Source: an uncultured Gemmatimonadota bacterium
GTDB taxonomy: Bacteria; Gemmatimonadota; Gemmatimonadetes; Gemmatimonadales; Gemmatimonadaceae
Length of the DNA stretch: 17,635 bases
Assembly (NCBI GenBank): GCA_946887155.1
Contig: CAMPKM010000014.1
Span: 1 to 17,635 of the forward strand
Direction: 5' to 3'
Shown: one piece after another, positions 1 through 7,253 of the stretch
Layout: each line of letters begins with the position of its first letter
Numbering within the stretch: position 1 is the stretch's first letter
Position numbers and translations under genes: made by a program
Notes under the pieces: model-generated
Database searches by the model: none
Told to the model about the DNA's origin: nothing
What the model saw: only the letters and a program-made list of their open reading frames with translations

Positions 1-480
1 GCGCAGGGCCTGCGCATCCCGAACCAGGCCAGAGGTGACATAGTCCTGCGCCTGTCGACAACTGCCGGTGACGAACGCCACAGGAAGGGCCCGCGAGATC
101 CCCTTCAGCCGGTTGACCGCGATATGCCCGAAGCCTGCCACGACTTCAGGCTGCAGCGCTTCAATGAATTCCACCGCAGTCGTGCTGGGCGTCCGGAGCG
201 ACACCGGCACTCGCACGCTGTGCACACCAGGGAGCCGATCGGGATTCTCCGAATGCGGTCCAAGGACACGCGCGGACCAGGCGGCATCGCCGTCGTCGAG
301 CAACGAGGCGAAATGGACGTCGTGGCCCGCACTCGATGCGATGCGAAAGAGATCGTAGGCAGCAGTGGCCGATCCGCCCGAGCCGGGTGACTCGCTGGTC
401 GCGAACAGGATGCGCACCGGCGCTGATGTCCGTGGCGGCGGTGGAACCGCGGTCGGTCTGTCGATGCCCTGCTCGATCAC
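1..480 (-). CDS. GT-B (GT4-like) glycosyltransferase, N-terminal part, cut by window edge
   Basis: The frame opens with GTG at 480 and stays open to position 1, giving 160 residues and no stop, so the C-terminal half lies outside the window. After about 20 variable residues it reads PVRILFATSESPGSGGSATA, the first beta strand and glycine-rich loop of a GT-B N-terminal Rossmann domain. The following AYDLFRIASSAGHDVHFASL is the usual 'helix, then strand' of GT4 enzymes, and EALQPEVVAGFGHIAVNR (about 112-129) matches the 'PDVVHxH' region. The start is fixed by a 4-base GTGA overlap with the stop of the upstream GT2 gene, which implies translational coupling. Family knowledge: such enzymes transfer a sugar from a nucleotide donor on the cytoplasmic face. 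The donor-binding E-x7-E motif would be in the missing half, so activity and substrate cannot be judged. Confidence 0.8.
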   Translation of the reverse strand, partial: MIEQGIDRPTAVPPPPRTSAPVRILFATSESPGSGGSATAAYDLFRIASSAGHDVHFASLLDDGDAAWSARVLGPHSENPDRLPGVHSVRVPVSLRTPSTTAVEFIEALQPEVVAGFGHIAVNRLKGISRALPVAFVTGSCRQAQDYVTSGLVRDAQALR

Positions 481-1322
481 GGCGAACCGGCACCGTTGAG
501 CTGCGCCACGAGCTGACCCGTGATCTTGCCGGTGTCGAATACCAGGGCGAGCGCGCTGTCGACCAGGTCATCGTCGCGGATCAGCCGACGCAGCGCCGTT
601 GCGAGCCGCCGTCGTTTCCGGTCACGCGGCATCCCCAGCTTTTTTCGCAGGCGTGAATTGTGAAGTCCGTGAACGTATCCCTCGCGCCAGAGTCCGATGA
701 TGGTCTTTTCGTTCCGGTGCCTGACGACTGCCTGCGGCGCGTAGGCCAGCCGGTAGCCGGCGGCGCGGATCCGCCACGCGAGGTCCACATCCTGTCCTCG
801 CAGCAGCAAAACGTCGAACAGGCCACAATCCACCAGTACGTCACGCCTCGACGCCCAGTTCCCGGTCATCGCGTATGGCTGCCGTTGTTCGATGGCGCGC
901 TGCTGGTCGTGAATGCGCTCACCGAACCGTTCGATCCGGTTGCACGGCTCGACGCTGAGGATCCGTCCACCGACGATACCTATCGTCTCATCGGCCAGCG
1001 GAGCCACCAGTTCCGTCAACCAATCAGGCTCGGCCACCGCATCTGCGTCGATGAAGGCGATGGCCCAGCCCCGGGCGGCGCGCACGCCGCAGTTGCGGGC
1101 CGCCGCCGCGCCAAGGGTCGCCTCTTTCAGCACACGAATGTCGTCGCCGAGGTGCTGGACGATGTCGGGCGTTCCGTCGGTGGACTCATTGTCGACCACG
1201 ATGATCTCGAATTCGCCGGGCGTGAACCGGAGTCGGCGCAGCGACTGGAGCAGATCGCCGATGACGGCGGCCCCATTGCGAACGGCGATGACGATCGAGA
1301 CGCGCGGCGCCGGAGGCATCAT
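477..1322 (-). CDS. Family 2 glycosyltransferase (GT-A fold)
   Basis: This encodes 281 residues. The GT-A core starts at once with PRVSIVIAVRNGAAVIGDLL (6-25). It continues with the nucleotide-binding strand IIVVDNESTDGT (40-51), the RNCGVRAARG segment (76-85) and the metal-binding D92-A-D94 in FIDADAV. A later QDVDLAWRIRAAGYRLAYAP is the usual GT2 acidic catalytic region (ED/QDxxL.xR). The C-terminal 60 residues are basic (KKLGMPRDRKRRRL) and may lie against the membrane. Start choice: ATG at 1322 overlaps the upstream stop by 4 bases (ATGA) and has an AAGGAG Shine-Dalgarno 8 bases upstream. A longer frame from 1379 would bury this site and overlap the neighbour by 61 bases. Expected to add one sugar to a lipid-linked glycan at the inner membrane; the donor sugar is unknown. 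Confidence 0.88.
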   Translation of the reverse strand: MMPPAPRVSIVIAVRNGAAVIGDLLQSLRRLRFTPGEFEIIVVDNESTDGTPDIVQHLGDDIRVLKEATLGAAAARNCGVRAARGWAIAFIDADAVAEPDWLTELVAPLADETIGIVGGRILSVEPCNRIERFGERIHDQQRAIEQRQPYAMTGNWASRRDVLVDCGLFDVLLLRGQDVDLAWRIRAAGYRLAYAPQAVVRHRNEKTIIGLWREGYVHGLHNSRLRKKLGMPRDRKRRRLATALRRLIRDDDLVDSALALVFDTGKITGQLVAQLNGAGSP

Positions 1323-2167
1323 CGGTAGCGCTCCTTCCACCCGCGACGCGGATCGAATCCCGTCAGTTCGGACAGCCATCGATGCACGCGATTACGGAAG
1401 AGGCTCTGCTTCAGGTAGCCGCGCTTCGCGGCCCGCATGATGCGCTGCACTTCCGGCCCGGGGACGCCGTGCTTGACGAGGATGCGACGCAGGGTGTCGG
1501 CCTGCCGGTTGCGCGGGAGGTGCGTCGTCAGGCGGTATGCCTCGCGATGGTCCCGGTAGATGTACAGCGCGCGCGGAATCGCGTGGAACGTTGCACCATG
1601 CTCCAACATCGTCCAGGGAAAGTCGTAGTCGTCCGTCCCGAAGTTATCGAGCGCTTCGTCCACGCCGCCGCAGGCGATCCCGCGCGACACGCGCCAGCAC
1701 ATGAGATGCTTCACCGGCGAGACGACGACGAACGACTCGCGCATGACCGGGCGATCCGGCAGGTAGTCCGCGCTGATGCGCGTTCCGGCTTCATCAACGA
1801 AGTATCGGCCGCTGTGGAAGAAGTCGGCGTCCGGCCGCGCGCGGATGGCGTCGCCCAGTACCTCGATGCAGTCCGCCGCGAGCATGTCGTCGCCAAGCAG
1901 CACCGTCAGGAATTCGGTGCGAGCGTGTCGCATGGCGGTGTTGTACGCGCCGGCGAGGTTGCGGCCCTCACTGCGCACGACGTGGACACGGGGATCCTCC
2001 ACAAACGGACGCAACGTGTGCGCGATGGTGGCTTCGCTCGCTGGATGGACAACCACGATCATGGTCCAGTCGGTTCGCGTCTGCGCCTGGACGGACGCCA
2101 GCGCCTCACGCAGAAACGCGTCGTGGAAATGCCGGACGGGCACGAACACCGTGACACGATCGTCCAT
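1319..2167 (-). CDS. Family 2 glycosyltransferase, paralogue of the gene at 8431-9312
   Basis: This encodes 282 residues with a GT-A fold. It opens with DRVTVFVPVRHFHDAFLREA, and the metal-binding acidic pair is D93-D94 in TVLLGDDML. Downstream come FHSGRYFVDEAG, VKHLMCWRVSRGIACGG, TDDYDFPWTMLEHGA and LYIYRDHREAYRL. It ends with a conserved basic tail, RAAKRGYLKQSLFRNRVHRW. All of these blocks recur in the same order in the gene at 8431-9312, so the two are diverged copies of one enzyme type. ATG at 2167 overlaps the asnB stop by one base (TGATG); GTG at 2170 or 2191 would also be in frame, and no strong Shine-Dalgarno separates them. It lies between asnB and another GT2 in one leftward operon. 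The likely role is glycan chain assembly; donor and acceptor are not readable from the sequence. Confidence 0.86.
   Translation of the reverse strand: MDDRVTVFVPVRHFHDAFLREALASVQAQTRTDWTMIVVVHPASEATIAHTLRPFVEDPRVHVVRSEGRNLAGAYNTAMRHARTEFLTVLLGDDMLAADCIEVLGDAIRARPDADFFHSGRYFVDEAGTRISADYLPDRPVMRESFVVVSPVKHLMCWRVSRGIACGGVDEALDNFGTDDYDFPWTMLEHGATFHAIPRALYIYRDHREAYRLTTHLPRNRQADTLRRILVKHGVPGPEVQRIMRAAKRGYLKQSLFRNRVHRWLSELTGFDPRRGWKERYR
1331..1336 (-). promoter_or_regulatory. Shine-Dalgarno AAGGAG for the GT2 gene at 477-1322
   Basis: On the minus strand AAGGAG lies 8 bases before the ATG at 1322, inside the last codons of the upstream GT2 gene. It decides the start codon of the downstream gene against the longer alternative at 1379. 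Confidence 0.75.
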
Positions 2168-3975
2168 CACGTCATGACTCGGGCTTCCCACAGCAACAGG
2201 CTGAGAATGCGCCAGAGAAAGGTGGTCGAATCCTTCTCGCCACTCTGGTGTCGCTCGACAAGATCACGCAGGACGGCGCGCTCCATCGGAAGGCCCATGA
2301 CATCATGGCGCGCAAACAGCATCGCGTCGATCATCGGACGTAACGGACCACGCAACCAGGCACCCATCGGGACTTCGAAGCCGCGCTTGGCGATCGTCTG
2401 GAACGGGATGTGTCGCCGGAGCGCGGTCCGAAGCGGCAGCTTGCCGATACGATGCTCGAGGTCGACACAACTGCGCCAATCGATGCGCGCGGCGACGTCC
2501 ACCACCTCGCGGTCGAGCAACGGCACACGGACCTCGAGAGACGAGTGCATGCTGGCTCGATCCACTTTCTGGAGCACCTTGACGAGGTGGCCCGAATATT
2601 CGTTCCACCGGATGTAACTGGCGAGTGCGTCGGCGTCGCCACCGTCGAACGCGAACAGCGGAAGGTCGGTGAACTCGAGCTGCAGGTCCGGAAACACCGA
2701 CGCCAATGAATCCCGCGCGACAAATCGCTGCCCGCGGAGCTGGGTCGCACCGGTATGCGGCTTGCGCGCGTTCCGTCCGAGCGCGCGGTCCGCCATCGTG
2801 CGATGTGCCGGCACCAGCGGTTCGATCATCCGCGTCGGGTAACCCCAGAAGAGGTCGTCGCCGCCGTCGCCACTGAGGACCACCGTGACTTCCTCACGGG
2901 CCATGCGCGATACCAGGGCCGTGGGAAAGATCGAATAGTCGTCGAGCGGCTCGCTGCAGGCACTGACCACGTCGTCGAGCAGGCTCAGGACATCATCACT
3001 CGTTATGTGCCGGACGACGTGACGAAGGCCGAGCGCATTCGCGTACGACGCGGCATCCGCCGACTCGTCCTCTATCGAACCCTGCGTTCCCAGCGTGAAG
3101 GCGGGCATCGGCTGACCGCCATCGCCAGCGATCGCCTGGGCTTTCGCCGCCACCAGCGGAGAGTCGATCCCTCCCGACAGGAGAACGCCGACCGGCACGT
3201 CGCTGACGAGTTGCCGCCTGACCGCGGATGTCACGGCGGCATCGACCGCGTCGAGCGCCTCCCGGCCGCGCAGGTCGGCCTCCGGGCGAACCGGAAACGT
3301 GAACCACCGCCCCGCACGTTCCTCACCATTTGCGCTCACCTCCAGCCAGGTGCCGGGTTCGATGGCGATTGTCCCCTCGAGCATCGCGAACGGTGCCGGG
3401 ATGTACCCGAAGTTGAGGTACAGCTGGAGCGCGCGCCGGTCGAGCGAGCGCCCCGTCCCCCAGGGATGCCTGACGAGCTGATCGAACTGCGACGCGAAAA
3501 GAACGCCGTCACGGTGACGCAGCACGTATAGCGGCTTGATGCCGGCATGGTCGCGCGCCAGCAGGAGGCGTTGGTCGTGCGCATCATACAACGCCAGGGC
3601 AAACATGCCGTTGAACGATGCCAGCGCCTTTGTTCCGTCGCGAGCAAGCGCCTCCAGCACCACTTCGGCGTCTCCCGTCGAGCGAAAGCGCGCGCCGCGA
3701 GCCTCGAGGGCACTGCGCAATTCGCGATAGTTGTACACTTCACCGTTGAACACCAGCGCATAACGACCGTCCGGCGTGGCCATCGGCTGGTCGCCCGCCG
3801 GCGTGAGATCCAGGATGGCCAGGCGGCGGAAGCCGAGCACGCAACCTGTCGCACTCGACCAGGTGCCGCCGCGATCCGGGCCGCGACGGATCATGAGATC
3901 CATCGATTTCCGGACCTCCGGTTCCCAGCGGGCTATGTCACCGCCGTTCAGCAACATGCCCACGATACCACACAC
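2167..3975 (-). CDS. asnB: Glutamine-hydrolysing asparagine synthetase homologue
   Basis: This encodes 602 residues, the usual length of class II AsnB. It starts with GTG; the next codon gives Cys2, the nucleophile of the Ntn glutaminase domain. Glutaminase motifs are RGPD (31-34), NGEVYN (77-82), GD (101-102) and RDHAGIKPLY (141-150). The C-terminal ATP-pyrophosphatase domain has the PP-loop SGGIDSPLVA (267-276), SGDGGDDLFWGYP (368-380) and the late block KVDRASMHSSLEVRVPLLD. The canonical PP-loop is SGGxDS followed by S or T; here that residue is Pro. Known reaction: glutamine-derived ammonia plus ATP amidates aspartate. Homologues inside glycan clusters are commonly thought to amidate a sugar or linked acid instead, and its place among glycosyltransferases supports that reading. 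A 55-base gap separates it from the upstream gene, and a GGGGGA about 8 bases before the GTG is a weak ribosome site. Confidence 0.95.
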   Translation of the reverse strand: MCGIVGMLLNGGDIARWEPEVRKSMDLMIRRGPDRGGTWSSATGCVLGFRRLAILDLTPAGDQPMATPDGRYALVFNGEVYNYRELRSALEARGARFRSTGDAEVVLEALARDGTKALASFNGMFALALYDAHDQRLLLARDHAGIKPLYVLRHRDGVLFASQFDQLVRHPWGTGRSLDRRALQLYLNFGYIPAPFAMLEGTIAIEPGTWLEVSANGEERAGRWFTFPVRPEADLRGREALDAVDAAVTSAVRRQLVSDVPVGVLLSGGIDSPLVAAKAQAIAGDGGQPMPAFTLGTQGSIEDESADAASYANALGLRHVVRHITSDDVLSLLDDVVSACSEPLDDYSIFPTALVSRMAREEVTVVLSGDGGDDLFWGYPTRMIEPLVPAHRTMADRALGRNARKPHTGATQLRGQRFVARDSLASVFPDLQLEFTDLPLFAFDGGDADALASYIRWNEYSGHLVKVLQKVDRASMHSSLEVRVPLLDREVVDVAARIDWRSCVDLEHRIGKLPLRTALRRHIPFQTIAKRGFEVPMGAWLRGPLRPMIDAMLFARHDVMGLPMERAVLRDLVERHQSGEKDSTTFLWRILSLLLWEARVMT

Positions 3976-4030
3976 GGTCAGCGTCCCCCGCGGACAGGCG
4001 GGCCGTCAGTCTGCGACGGTTCGACCTGTG

Positions 4031-5215
4031 CTACCATCGCGGCACTCTGCGCCACCACGGCACGACGCGGCGCGGCACCAGCGCCTGCGGCAGGTGGTAG
4101 TACAGCCGTTCGAGGCGAGCGCGCACCTGCCTGACGAGTGGCCGCCCGGGCTCGAGCCCCAGAAGGACAAACGAGCGCAACTTCCGTTCGTCTGCCGCCA
4201 GGCGATCCCGGTCGCCGGGCGCTACGAGGATGCCGTGGCCGTAGGCAAGCGTCGCGACCAATGCCGGCCAGGTCCGTCCGTCGGCCGCCAATCGCTGGAA
4301 CGTCTCGTGGACGGTCCAGCCGTCCAGCGCCCCGGCCGCGGCCGTGCCTGACGAGGCAAACGCATGGAAGATGTCACGGAGAGTCGCATGATGCGCAAGC
4401 GGAAACAGTCGCGCCGGCTGCGCGAAACGTTCACCCTCGCCGGCGAGCAGCGTCGCCACCTGCCCGGCACGTGCGTCAGATCGCGCCGGTACGTGCTGGT
4501 CGCCATCGGCGTCGAGAAAGAAGCCGTGTGCCAGCGCGATGCGCGCAAGCGGCATCATCGCGTGCCGGCTCCGGCCCAGCGCGTGCAGCTTCGAAAACAA
4601 TCCGGCGCGGGCGCCACGGTATCGATATTTGCGGCCTTCGAGCAGGTATTTCTGGAACGTGTAGTCGGCCGAGTAGTCGGGAAGGTGATCGCCATACGTC
4701 ATGTGTGGCGCGTTACCCTCGGTACCCACCCGGCCGATGTACTTGAGGCGCCAGCCTTCGCGCTCCATCGATGCAACGAAGTCCGTCTCGCTCGAGACGC
4801 TATCCGTCTGCTCGATGCGCCGCGCGACTTCGGTGCGAAAGAGCTTGACGCCTTCGACCTGACCGGACAGCGGATCGCGCAGGTTTCCACAAACCACGCC
4901 GACGCCGGGCTCCATGGCCTTTCGCAGCGACTCGACGCACGTCGGATCGAGCACCATGTCGGCATCGACCTGAACAAAGAAGGGCGTCGTCACGCGCGCG
5001 ACCCCCGCGGCGAACGCACGATGAAACGGGGTGACGTTCTCGACACCCACCACTTCGAGTGGACAGGACTGCGCCTCCAGAGCCTGGCGGGCCCTGGCCA
5101 CGAACGGTTCACCTGAACTGAGGAGGATGGCGCTGACGTCGTTCACCTGGACCAGCAGGCCTGAGTTGGACGGTCGTCCAAACCGTGGTCGGAGAGCTGG
5201 TTGCAAGATACGCAC
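4031..5215 (-). CDS. GT2-like glycosyltransferase with long unrecognised C-terminal half
   Basis: This encodes 394 residues from GTG at 5215. The GT-A like part starts at DVSAILLSSGEPF (26-38) and has VQVDADMVLDPTCVESL with D84-A-D86 as the metal-binding DxD. It then reads GVVCGNLRDPLSGQVEG and YGDHLPDYSADYTFQKYLLE. The second half (after about residue 215) matches no family I recognise. It contains GFFLDADGDQHVPARSDARA and ends in a very basic, Trp-rich tail, RRVVPWWRRVPRW, that could sit on the membrane. The first 24 residues precede the fold and are Arg/Pro-rich, so GTG at 5146 (giving VNDVSAIL) is a real alternative start; neither has a good Shine-Dalgarno. It is the first gene of the leftward operon, 55 bases ahead of asnB. 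The glycosyltransferase call rests on the N-terminal 200 residues only. Confidence 0.75.
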   Translation of the reverse strand: MRILQPALRPRFGRPSNSGLLVQVNDVSAILLSSGEPFVARARQALEAQSCPLEVVGVENVTPFHRAFAAGVARVTTPFFVQVDADMVLDPTCVESLRKAMEPGVGVVCGNLRDPLSGQVEGVKLFRTEVARRIEQTDSVSSETDFVASMEREGWRLKYIGRVGTEGNAPHMTYGDHLPDYSADYTFQKYLLEGRKYRYRGARAGLFSKLHALGRSRHAMMPLARIALAHGFFLDADGDQHVPARSDARAGQVATLLAGEGERFAQPARLFPLAHHATLRDIFHAFASSGTAAAGALDGWTVHETFQRLAADGRTWPALVATLAYGHGILVAPGDRDRLAADERKLRSFVLLGLEPGRPLVRQVRARLERLYYHLPQALVPRRVVPWWRRVPRW

Positions 5216-5394
5216 CGGATCTTGTATCCAGCGCGCCTGGAAACGGCGTCATCATGAAAGTGCTCTCACGAGACAAATCGCCGAGTGACACTGGCTTGCG
5301 CGCAACGTGAGCAGGCGGCCACACTTGGGCGCCTGCTTGCCGCGGTACCGCCCGTTCACCGATCGGCGCGTTGATTGCGGTGCACATCCCGTTC
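5216..5394. promoter_or_regulatory. Divergent intergenic region between two glycosyltransferase operons
   Basis: This 179-base spacer lies between the leftward operon (start 5215) and the rightward operon (start 5395), so it should hold promoters for both. I see no -35/-10 pair I would defend. It contains a perfect 10-bp palindrome, TTGCGCGCAA (5296-5305), and directly after it an inverted repeat, AGCAGGCG (5310-5317) with CGCCTGCT (5330-5337), a 12-base loop and no T-run. Either could be an operator or a leader hairpin. TTG at 5371 or GTG at 5380 could extend the rightward gene into this spacer. Confidence 0.4.
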
Positions 5395-6288
5395 ATGACC
5401 GCACCGATCGTTTCCGTCGTCATTCCCACTTACAACCGCGCGGCGCTCGTCAGCGAGTGCCTCCGGGGACTCGAGCGCCTGACGTTCGATCGCTCGGCCT
5501 TCGAGGTGATCGTTGTCGACGACGGCAGTGCGGAGCCGATCGACCATGTCGTTGGCGAGTTTGAAGGCCGGCTCAGCATCGTGCACGTCCGGCAGCCACG
5601 CGCCGGGCCCGGTGCCGCCAGGAACACGGGAGTAGCGAAGGCGAAGGGTCGTTATGCGGCCTTCATCGATGACGATTGCGTGCCCGCGCCGGGTTGGCTG
5701 TCGATACTGGTCGAGGCGCTGGACCGGAACCCGGCAGGCATGGTCGGCGGGTCAGTCGTCAATACGCTGCTGTCGAATCGTTATGCAGACGCCAGCGACC
5801 GCATCTCGCGGTTCGTGTACGCGTATTACGGCGGTACCGCGGTCGAGCCGTTTTTCACCACCAATAATCTTGCCGTGTCGGTCGACCGGTTCCGCGACCT
5901 GGGCGGCTTCACCACCAGGATTCCCAGCGCGACCGCCGAGGACAAGGAATTCTGCGACCGCTGGCGGGGGCGGGGCTGGCCGCTGGTACAGGTGCCGGCC
6001 GCCATCGTCCATCACGCGCACAACCTGACCCTGGCCGGGTTCCTCCGGCAGCACTTCAACTACGGCCGGGGCATCCTGGCGTTCCGGCTCATCCGGCGCG
6101 CCCGCGTCGACGGCCCGATCGTGCCCGAGCCGTTAGGCTTCTACACCGGCCTGGTGACGTCGCCGCTGCGCGACGGTGGCGGGCTCCGTGCCACAGCACT
6201 GGTGGCGCTCGCCCAGGTCGCGACAGCGGCCGGCGCCCTGCGCGAGGCCGTTCTTGGCGGGCGCCCGCCGGCCGGGACGGCCGGCTGA
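5395..6288 (+). CDS. Family 2 glycosyltransferase with C-terminal membrane-associated segment
   Basis: This encodes 297 residues from ATG at 5395. Family 2 hallmarks in order are PIVSVVIPTYNRAALVSECL at the N-terminus, VIVVDDGSAEPI, GPGAARNTGVAKAKGRYAAF, and the acidic triplet D92-D94 in FIDDDCVPAPGW. These are followed by GGSVVNTLL, TTNNLAVSVDRFRDLGGF and E182-D183 in TAEDKEFCDRWRGRG, the likely catalytic-base region. After the GT-A domain come HHAHNLTLAGFLRQHFNYGRG and a hydrophobic stretch, LRATALVALAQVATAAGAL. That layout (GT2 domain, then a 'FxRQ.xxYGRG' block, then a membrane helix) is common in glycan-cluster GT2 enzymes. In-frame TTG (5371) and GTG (5380) would add up to eight residues; ATG is preferred because the fold begins right after it. 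It is the first gene of a three-gene rightward operon, and its TGA shares one base with the next ATG. Confidence 0.88.
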   Translation: MTAPIVSVVIPTYNRAALVSECLRGLERLTFDRSAFEVIVVDDGSAEPIDHVVGEFEGRLSIVHVRQPRAGPGAARNTGVAKAKGRYAAFIDDDCVPAPGWLSILVEALDRNPAGMVGGSVVNTLLSNRYADASDRISRFVYAYYGGTAVEPFFTTNNLAVSVDRFRDLGGFTTRIPSATAEDKEFCDRWRGRGWPLVQVPAAIVHHAHNLTLAGFLRQHFNYGRGILAFRLIRRARVDGPIVPEPLGFYTGLVTSPLRDGGGLRATALVALAQVATAAGALREAVLGGRPPAGTAG

Positions 6289-7253
6289 TGGCCGGACCGC
6301 TCGTCTCGGTCGTCATCCCGACGTTCCACCGACCCACGCTGGTAGGGCGCGCCGTCCGGAGCGTACTCGCCCAGACCGTGGCCGACCTCGAGGCCATCGT
6401 CGTCGTCGACAGCCGCGACGACGAGACCGTCTCGGCGTTAGGCACGATTCGGGATGCCCGGCTCGTCGTGCACGTACCCGATCGGCACCTGGGCAATGCC
6501 GATGCCCGGAACGCGGGCGTCGCGCTCGCCCGCGCGCACTGGATCGCGTTCCTCGACGACGACGACGACTGGTTTCCGCACAAGCTCGAGCGGCAGTTGC
6601 CGGTCGCTTTCGCCGCACCGGCCGATGCGCACCCGGTGGTGAGTTGCCGCGTGCTGGTGCGCGCCACCGGTGGAACGATGGTCTGGCCGCGCCGCACGCC
6701 TGAACCTGGCGAAGACCTGAGTGAGTACTTCTTCTGCCGGCGGACGCCGTTCACGGGTGAGGGCATGGTGACGACTACCTCCATCCTCACGACCCGGGAG
6801 CTGATGGCCCGCGTTCCGTTCGCGAGTGGCCTCACCCGACACGAGGACCCCGACTGGGTGCTCCGTGCCGTGCGGCATCCCGGGGCGTACCTGGCGTTCG
6901 TGCCTGACGAGCAACCGCTCCTGACGTGGTACATGGAGCACGACCGGCCGCGCATCTCGACGCGCCCCGACTGGAAGGCATCCCGGGCGTGGGCGCGGGA
7001 CAACCGGGAGCTGTTCTCGGACCGGGGATACGCGGCCTTCCTGCTGCATGTCGCCAGCAGCGCCGCCGCCAGCCAGCGCGAGTGGAGCGCCTTTGGCTCG
7101 CTGCTGCGCGACGCGACCCGCGATGGCAGTCCGCGCGTCATCGACGTGGCCTCCCATGTCGCGAACTTTGCGATGCCGTCCGCTGTCCTGCGACGAGTCG
7201 CCGGCTGGTACGGAAGGTGGCGATCGGGTAACCGCCCGGCGGCTCGCGGCTGA
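6288..7253 (+). CDS. Family 2 glycosyltransferase
   Basis: This encodes 321 residues. It opens MAGPLVSVVIPTFHRPTLVG, followed by the donor-binding segment LEAIVVVDSRDDET, then GNADARNAGVALARAHWIAF and a run of five aspartates (D90-D94) before W95 in FLDDDDDWFPHKLE. The run includes the DxD metal site. A later TRHEDPDWVLRAVRHPG is the ED-type catalytic region, and the C-terminal 100 residues are mostly helical and soluble in character. It starts with ATG at 6288, overlapping the previous stop by one base (TGATG), and ends with TGA overlapping the next ATG the same way, so the three rightward genes are tightly coupled. It probably acts at the cytoplasmic face on a lipid-linked acceptor; substrate unknown. 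Confidence 0.88.
   Translation: MAGPLVSVVIPTFHRPTLVGRAVRSVLAQTVADLEAIVVVDSRDDETVSALGTIRDARLVVHVPDRHLGNADARNAGVALARAHWIAFLDDDDDWFPHKLERQLPVAFAAPADAHPVVSCRVLVRATGGTMVWPRRTPEPGEDLSEYFFCRRTPFTGEGMVTTTSILTTRELMARVPFASGLTRHEDPDWVLRAVRHPGAYLAFVPDEQPLLTWYMEHDRPRISTRPDWKASRAWARDNRELFSDRGYAAFLLHVASSAAASQREWSAFGSLLRDATRDGSPRVIDVASHVANFAMPSAVLRRVAGWYGRWRSGNRPAARG

Noticed and set aside
1382..2617. Long plus-strand open frame of 411 codons
   Set aside because: It is antisense to the GT2 and AsnB genes, has an Arg/His-rich composition and no domain. High GC content makes long antisense frames common.
5310..5337. Terminator hairpin in the divergent spacer
   Set aside because: The stem is only 8 bp with a 12-base loop and no T-run on either strand.
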